The position numbers were made by a program, and so were the translations under genes. A stretch of DNA of 7,523 nt from Caldora sp. SIO3E6. Its GTDB lineage: Bacteria; Cyanobacteriota; Cyanobacteriia; Cyanobacteriales; Coleofasciculaceae. Below the pieces are notes generated by a model that made no database searches, was not told the origin of the DNA, and saw nothing but the letters and a program-made list of their open reading frames with translations. Location: NCBI GenBank assembly GCA_010672185.1, contig JAAHHL010000306.1, positions 1 to 7,523 of the forward strand, written 5' to 3'. Below, one piece after another: positions 5,261 to 7,523 of this stretch (position 1 is the stretch's first letter; every line of letters starts with the position of its first letter).

Positions 5261-6880
5261 TCAATATACAGGAACCTCAAATGTAGGAATCCAAGTTAAA
5301 ATAGCAGTATTTTCCGAAGGCATTGAAGTCGTACTAGGGGTGGCACGAGGTTGGTTGAAGTATTCATAGGTTACGCTGGAAATCTGGCGAATCAGCTTTT
5401 GAGCACTATCATCATTATGGGGACGCTTAACCATTGCCACGACGATGTAACGTTTGCCCGTAGGCATATCCACTAAACCAAAATCAGCTAGCACAGAACC
5501 GATATTGCCAGTTTTATGGGCAATGGTGGCTCCTGGGCCTAATCCTTGGGGTAACATGGTGTTCGTCTCGGTTTTATGCATAATGTCTAGTAGGCGATCG
5601 CGCGATCGCCTGGATGTCAATTTTCCTTGATTGACAACTGACATCAAATATGCTAAGTCTCTAGGGCTAGTAGTATTCGTGCCTTCTAAGTCCGGCAGAG
5701 GATTACGGATTACTGTGGCTTTCAAACCCCAAGAAGTAAAGCGTTGATTAAGGGCATTAGGGCCACCAAGTCGAGTAATGATCATATTAGTGGCGGTATT
5801 ATCACTAATGGCAATCATTTTAGTTACCACCTCTAATGCAGTATATTGTCTTCCTGGCTTTTGATACTGCAAATCCCCAGAACCTCCAGCAATCAGGTTC
5901 TCTTGCAGGATTAGAGGTTCATCCAAACGGATTTTGCCTGCATCGACATCTTGAAAGAAAGCTACCAAGATTGGTACTTTGATCGTGCTAGCTGAAGAAA
6001 AAATATCACTACTTCGCCAGTCAAGGTAGGCTCCGGTATCGAGATCAATGATAAAAACTCCTGGTTGCAAGTTCGGGTGTTGCGTAAATAGAGTTTCCAT
6101 TTGAGCTTGCAAGGCGGGGATTTCCTGGCGCAAGTTCATTGGTAGAGAACCACTCGCCTGAGTAGGAGTTTCCTGAACTTCTGTTTGGGTAGTATTGTTG
6201 GCTTTAACCGGGGTTTTCTCCGAGGGATTCAAGATAGACAATGTAGTTCCCGCGATCGCACCGATGCCAAGGCCCACAACTACCATACGGACGATATAAA
6301 GCAATGAGCTGACAGGACGTTTTAGTTTACGCCTACCTCTCGGATTTCTCTTTAGGTGAACAGATTCGGGGTTAGGCTGTTGCCTGCTTAGTTGATTACT
6401 GGCTACTCCTCCAGGAACTGGTTTAATAGCTGCCCTTGTCGTCGTTCTTAACTTGTTGTATTCTCGACGCCGTCTGTGGGCATCCCTGGCTGGTTTAACT
6501 GGTGGCAATAACTTTCTTCCAGGAATTGGGTTTCCCTGGCGTCCACTACTATTTTGAGGGTATGGTAACTGCGGTACAGAGGGATTTCCTCTAAATCTAG
6601 GTAGAGTTGGGTTAATCGGGACAGCCGCTTGCCGCTGCTCTGGATAAGGATAATTGGGAGGGGTCGGTTGGCTTTTTACTGGTCGGCGGGTCTTTGATTT
6701 GACAATGGATTGGGGATAGGGAGATTGCTTGGGAGGCTGTGACAGCTTACGCCTTACCTCCTGCTGGGGTGGCTTTTGGAGAGAAGGACTTATTGGCTGA
6801 GGGCGCTTTCTACCCCACTGCTGTCGTTGTCCCTTCTGATTATGCTCAGGTTGACGTCTGTTATTCATCGACATTGACAC
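5261..6880 (-). CDS. Membrane-anchored serine hydrolase with class A beta-lactamase fold
   Basis: With a GTG start at 6880 the protein has 539 residues. It begins with about 180 residues rich in Pro, Gln, Arg and Lys, without predicted fold. One hydrophobic helix follows (IVRMVVVGLGIGAIAGTTL, about 196-214), preceded by RRKLKRP, which fits a type II signal anchor. The rest would be outside the membrane. It is a penicillin-binding/beta-lactamase domain with SxxK (STIK, nucleophile Ser298), SDN at 359-361, and KTG at 456-458. E399 in DLEGTNTTSPRD may play the part of Glu166. All three motifs are intact, so the enzyme is probably active on a beta-lactam or peptidoglycan-like substrate; which one is not known. 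Start choice: GGAGGT (6888-6893) is 7 nt before GTG 6880; ATG 6874 and ATG 6868 are possible but lie 13 and 19 nt away. A frame from TTG 6901 is less likely because the site would be inside it. Confidence 0.9.
   Translation of the reverse strand: MSMSMNNRRQPEHNQKGQRQQWGRKRPQPISPSLQKPPQQEVRRKLSQPPKQSPYPQSIVKSKTRRPVKSQPTPPNYPYPEQRQAAVPINPTLPRFRGNPSVPQLPYPQNSSGRQGNPIPGRKLLPPVKPARDAHRRRREYNKLRTTTRAAIKPVPGGVASNQLSRQQPNPESVHLKRNPRGRRKLKRPVSSLLYIVRMVVVGLGIGAIAGTTLSILNPSEKTPVKANNTTQTEVQETPTQASGSLPMNLRQEIPALQAQMETLFTQHPNLQPGVFIIDLDTGAYLDWRSSDIFSSASTIKVPILVAFFQDVDAGKIRLDEPLILQENLIAGGSGDLQYQKPGRQYTALEVVTKMIAISDNTATNMIITRLGGPNALNQRFTSWGLKATVIRNPLPDLEGTNTTSPRDLAYLMSVVNQGKLTSRRSRDRLLDIMHKTETNTMLPQGLGPGATIAHKTGNIGSVLADFGLVDMPTGKRYIVVAMVKRPHNDDSAQKLIRQISSVTYEYFNQPRATPSTTSMPSENTAILTWIPTFEVPVY
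5593..5610. repeat. Two adjacent HIP1 octamers forming an 18-bp palindrome
   Basis: GGCGATCGCGCGATCGCC is two back-to-back GCGATCGC sites (5594-5601 and 5602-5609) and is a perfect palindrome. It lies in the serine hydrolase gene, encoding the Arg-rich RRSRDRL segment of a surface helix in the beta-lactamase-like domain. Confidence 0.92.
6252..6259. repeat. HIP1 octamer GCGATCGC
   Basis: A single copy in the part of the serine hydrolase gene that encodes the membrane anchor (Gly-Ala-Ile-Ala-Gly). Confidence 0.9.
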
Positions 6881-6887
6881 TAACGAC

Positions 6888-6893
6888 ACCTCC
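6888..6893 (-). promoter_or_regulatory. Ribosome-binding site deciding the serine hydrolase start
   Basis: The minus strand reads GGAGGT here, a strong Shine-Dalgarno. Its 7-nt spacing selects GTG 6880 over the ATGs further in. Confidence 0.55.
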
Positions 6894-6936
6894 ACTCCCA
6901 ATAAATTGGTTTTAGACTACCCTCGACCCCTGGAAA

Positions 6937-6954
6937 ATTTGGTATATACCAAAT
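6937..6954. promoter_or_regulatory. Perfect 18-bp palindrome, candidate operator upstream of the serine hydrolase
   Basis: ATTTGGTATATACCAAAT is its own reverse complement and lies 57 bp before the GTG start of the serine hydrolase. Its core GTATATAC fits the GT-N-TA-N-AC pattern described for HutC-type GntR regulators, but many dimeric repressors use similar sites. A TAGAAT -10-like box (minus strand, 6957-6962) lies next to it, so binding could block transcription. No regulator gene is in the window; the role is inference. Confidence 0.45.
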
Positions 6955-6995
6955 CTATTCTAGAACGACTTCGGCTCTGAGCCATCATCAACGTG

Positions 6996-7044
6996 GAGAA
7001 TTGAGAATTGAGAATTGAGAATTGAGAATGGAAAATTGAGAATG
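6996..7044 (+). repeat. Heptamer tandem repeat GAGAATT, 7 units
   Basis: Four perfect GAGAATT units (6996-7023) are followed by GAGAATG, GAAAATT and GAGAATG. This is an STRR-type array upstream of the serine hydrolase gene. Confidence 0.9.
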
Positions 7045-7127
7045 GGCAACTTCGGAAGAATTTACTTTCATAACCTGGTGTTGAACCTTTTTCATCAGGA
7101 ATAACTCCTGCCTCCTGACTTGAAAGA

Positions 7128-7159
7128 GACGCGGGGACGCGGGGACGCGGGGACGCGGA
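7128..7159 (+). repeat. 8-bp tandem repeat GACGCGGG, 4 units
   Basis: Three perfect units are followed by GACGCGGA. The array is bordered by TGAAAG (7121-7126) and CTTTCA (7168-7173), a 6-bp inverted repeat, so it may be the core of another small element. I see no flanking duplication to support that. The GC content is far above its surroundings. Confidence 0.88.
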
Positions 7160-7178
7160 GAGAGGGACTTTCATGCAT

Positions 7179-7193
7179 GGTGGGGTGGGGTGG
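7179..7193 (+). other. G-run cluster, possible two-tetrad G-quadruplex
   Basis: GGTGGGGTGGGGTGG has four G-runs separated by single T bases. Single-base loops favour quadruplex folding of single-stranded DNA or RNA. Function unknown. Confidence 0.5.
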
Positions 7194-7215
7194 TGAAAAA
7201 TTTTTTCATCGGGAC

Positions 7216-7250
7216 TGCCTCCTGTCTCTTGCCTCCTGCCTCCTGCCTCC
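7216..7250 (+). repeat. Heptamer tandem repeat TGCCTCC, left part of an interrupted array
   Basis: Five units are present: TGCCTCC, the variant TGTCTCT, then three perfect TGCCTCC. The array stops exactly at the border of the second MITE-like element and resumes on its other side at 7510. One isolated TGCCTCC also occurs at 7109-7115. Confidence 0.9.
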
Positions 7251-7507
7251 GGGTGAACGAAATTTTGGTTGGGACTTCCTAGCTAAGTATCCAAAAATTA
7301 TCAGTTCTCTCTTCTTCCTCCGCTCCTCCGCTCCTCCGCTCCTCCGCTCCTCTGCTCCTCCGCTCCTCCGCTCCTCCGCTCCTCCGCTCCTCCGCTCCTC
7401 TGCTCCTCCGCTCCTCCGCTCCTCCGCTCCTCCGCTCCTCCGCTCCTCTACTCCTCTACTCCTCCGCTCCTCTGCTCCTCCACTCCCCACCCTTTTTTCG
7501 CTCACCC
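7251..7507 (-). mobile_element. MITE-like element, copy 2 (257 bp, 20-unit minisatellite inside), inverted
   Basis: This is the reverse-complement relative of copy 1. Its ends on the plus strand are GGGTGAACGAAA (7251-7262) and TTTCGCTCACCC (7496-7507). Read on the minus strand it has the same order of parts: A-run, GGGTGGGGAG, minisatellite, then a 34-bp block identical to copy 1 ending in TTTTTGGATAC, a diverged stretch, and CAAAATTTCGTTCACCC. It is 118 bp longer than copy 1, fully explained by 15 extra 8-bp units and two single-base differences. CCTGCCTCC flanks it on both sides (7242-7250, 7508-7516) as a 9-bp duplication. It has inserted into a TGCCTCC heptamer array. No transposase is encoded. 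Confidence 0.87.
7321..7480 (-). repeat. 8-bp minisatellite, 20 units (CGCTCCTC on +, GAGGAGCG on -)
   Basis: Twenty contiguous 8-bp units cover 160 bp, with a degenerate CACTCCCC unit following. Most units are CGCTCCTC. Five carry changes confined to the first two bases: TG at 7353, 7401 and 7473, and TA at 7449 and 7457. The variants sit mostly at the right edge, and the interior is nearly homogeneous, as expected for growth by slippage or unequal exchange. Confidence 0.95.
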
Positions 7508-7509
7508 CC

Positions 7510-7523
7510 TGCCTCCTGCCTCC
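7510..7523 (+). repeat. Heptamer tandem repeat TGCCTCC, right part, cut by window end
   Basis: Two perfect units follow the second MITE-like element after an extra CC (7508-7509) and run to the last base of the window. They continue the array seen at 7216-7250. Confidence 0.85.

Larger units (their letters stand above)
6955..7250. other. Gene-free spacer made of short tandem repeats
   Basis: No credible gene is present. The open frames here run through tandem repeats and have repeat-derived composition. From left to right it holds the GAGAATT heptamers, about 80 bp of unremarkable sequence, the GACGCGGG octamers, a GGTGGGGTGGGGTGG run, a short TGAAAAA/TTTTTTCA inverted repeat (7194-7208), and the TGCCTCC heptamers. 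Confidence 0.75.

Noticed and set aside
5151..5369. 72-residue plus-strand open frame at the convergent junction
   Set aside because: It overlaps the ends of both real genes and has no start signal or domain.
6917..7174. 85-residue minus-strand open frame
   Set aside because: It consists mainly of translated GACGCGGG and GAGAATT repeats (SxFSIxxSQFS pattern) and has no recognisable domain.
7206..7505. 99-residue minus-strand open frame, Gly/Arg/Glu repeats
   Set aside because: It is the translation of the 8-bp minisatellite and neighbouring heptamers; it starts inside a terminal inverted repeat, has no ribosome-binding site, and frame shifts with each unit.
4335..7516. Composite transposon formed by the two element copies
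   Set aside because: Each copy has its own distinct 9-bp duplication; the outermost flanks (GCAAATAGT and CCTGCCTCC) do not match, and no transposase lies between.
7216..7523. Possible CRISPR array
   Set aside because: The repeats are 7-8 bp and contiguous, with no unique spacers, and no cas gene is present.

Overview
The window looks like chromosomal DNA of a cyanobacterium, probably a filamentous, repeat-rich one. Four copies of the octamer GCGATCGC (HIP1, typical of cyanobacterial genomes) are present. The gene families also fit: LL-diaminopimelate aminotransferase (the cyanobacterial and plant lysine route), an Uma2-family endonuclease, a SpoIIAA-like protein and a DUF711 protein. The spacers are full of 7- and 8-bp short tandem repeats. 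The genus cannot be fixed from the sequence alone.

Layout. 1-181: the 3' end of an unrecognised gene on +. 182-386: convergent spacer with a perfect 30-bp palindrome and two heptamer arrays. 387-1535 (-): DUF711/UPF0210-type protein. 1771-2184 (-): Nudix hydrolase. 2185-2534: divergent spacer with a C-rich/G-rich inverted repeat. 2535-2894 (+): SpoIIAA-like protein. 2986-4221 (+): dapL. 4222-4545: a nested inverted repeat, then a 139-bp MITE-like element. 4546-5169 (+): Uma2-family endonuclease. 5261-6880 (-): membrane-anchored class A beta-lactamase-like serine hydrolase. 6881-7523: no gene, but a dense set of short tandem repeats, a perfect 18-bp palindrome and a second, inverted, 257-bp copy of the same MITE-like element.

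The genes are mostly single housekeeping or accessory functions and do not form an obvious pathway. DapL makes LL-diaminopimelate for lysine and peptidoglycan, and the serine hydrolase belongs to a fold that acts on beta-lactams or peptidoglycan-like substrates, but nothing shows that the two are linked. The SpoIIAA-like gene and dapL are co-oriented 91 bp apart and may share a transcript.

The main discovery is a non-autonomous mobile element present twice in inverted orientation (4344-4482 and 7251-7507). Each copy has imperfect 12-bp terminal inverted repeats (GGGTGAGCGAAA / TTTCGTTCACCC), carries an internal 8-bp minisatellite (GGAGGAGC) with 5 units in one copy and 20 in the other, and is flanked by an exact 9-bp direct repeat (GCAAATAGT and CCTGCCTCC respectively) that reads as a target-site duplication. 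The second copy sits inside a TGCCTCC heptamer array, and the array phase across it is shifted exactly as a 9-bp duplication predicts. The glycine/arginine/glutamate-rich open frames over these arrays are by-products of the repeat, not genes.
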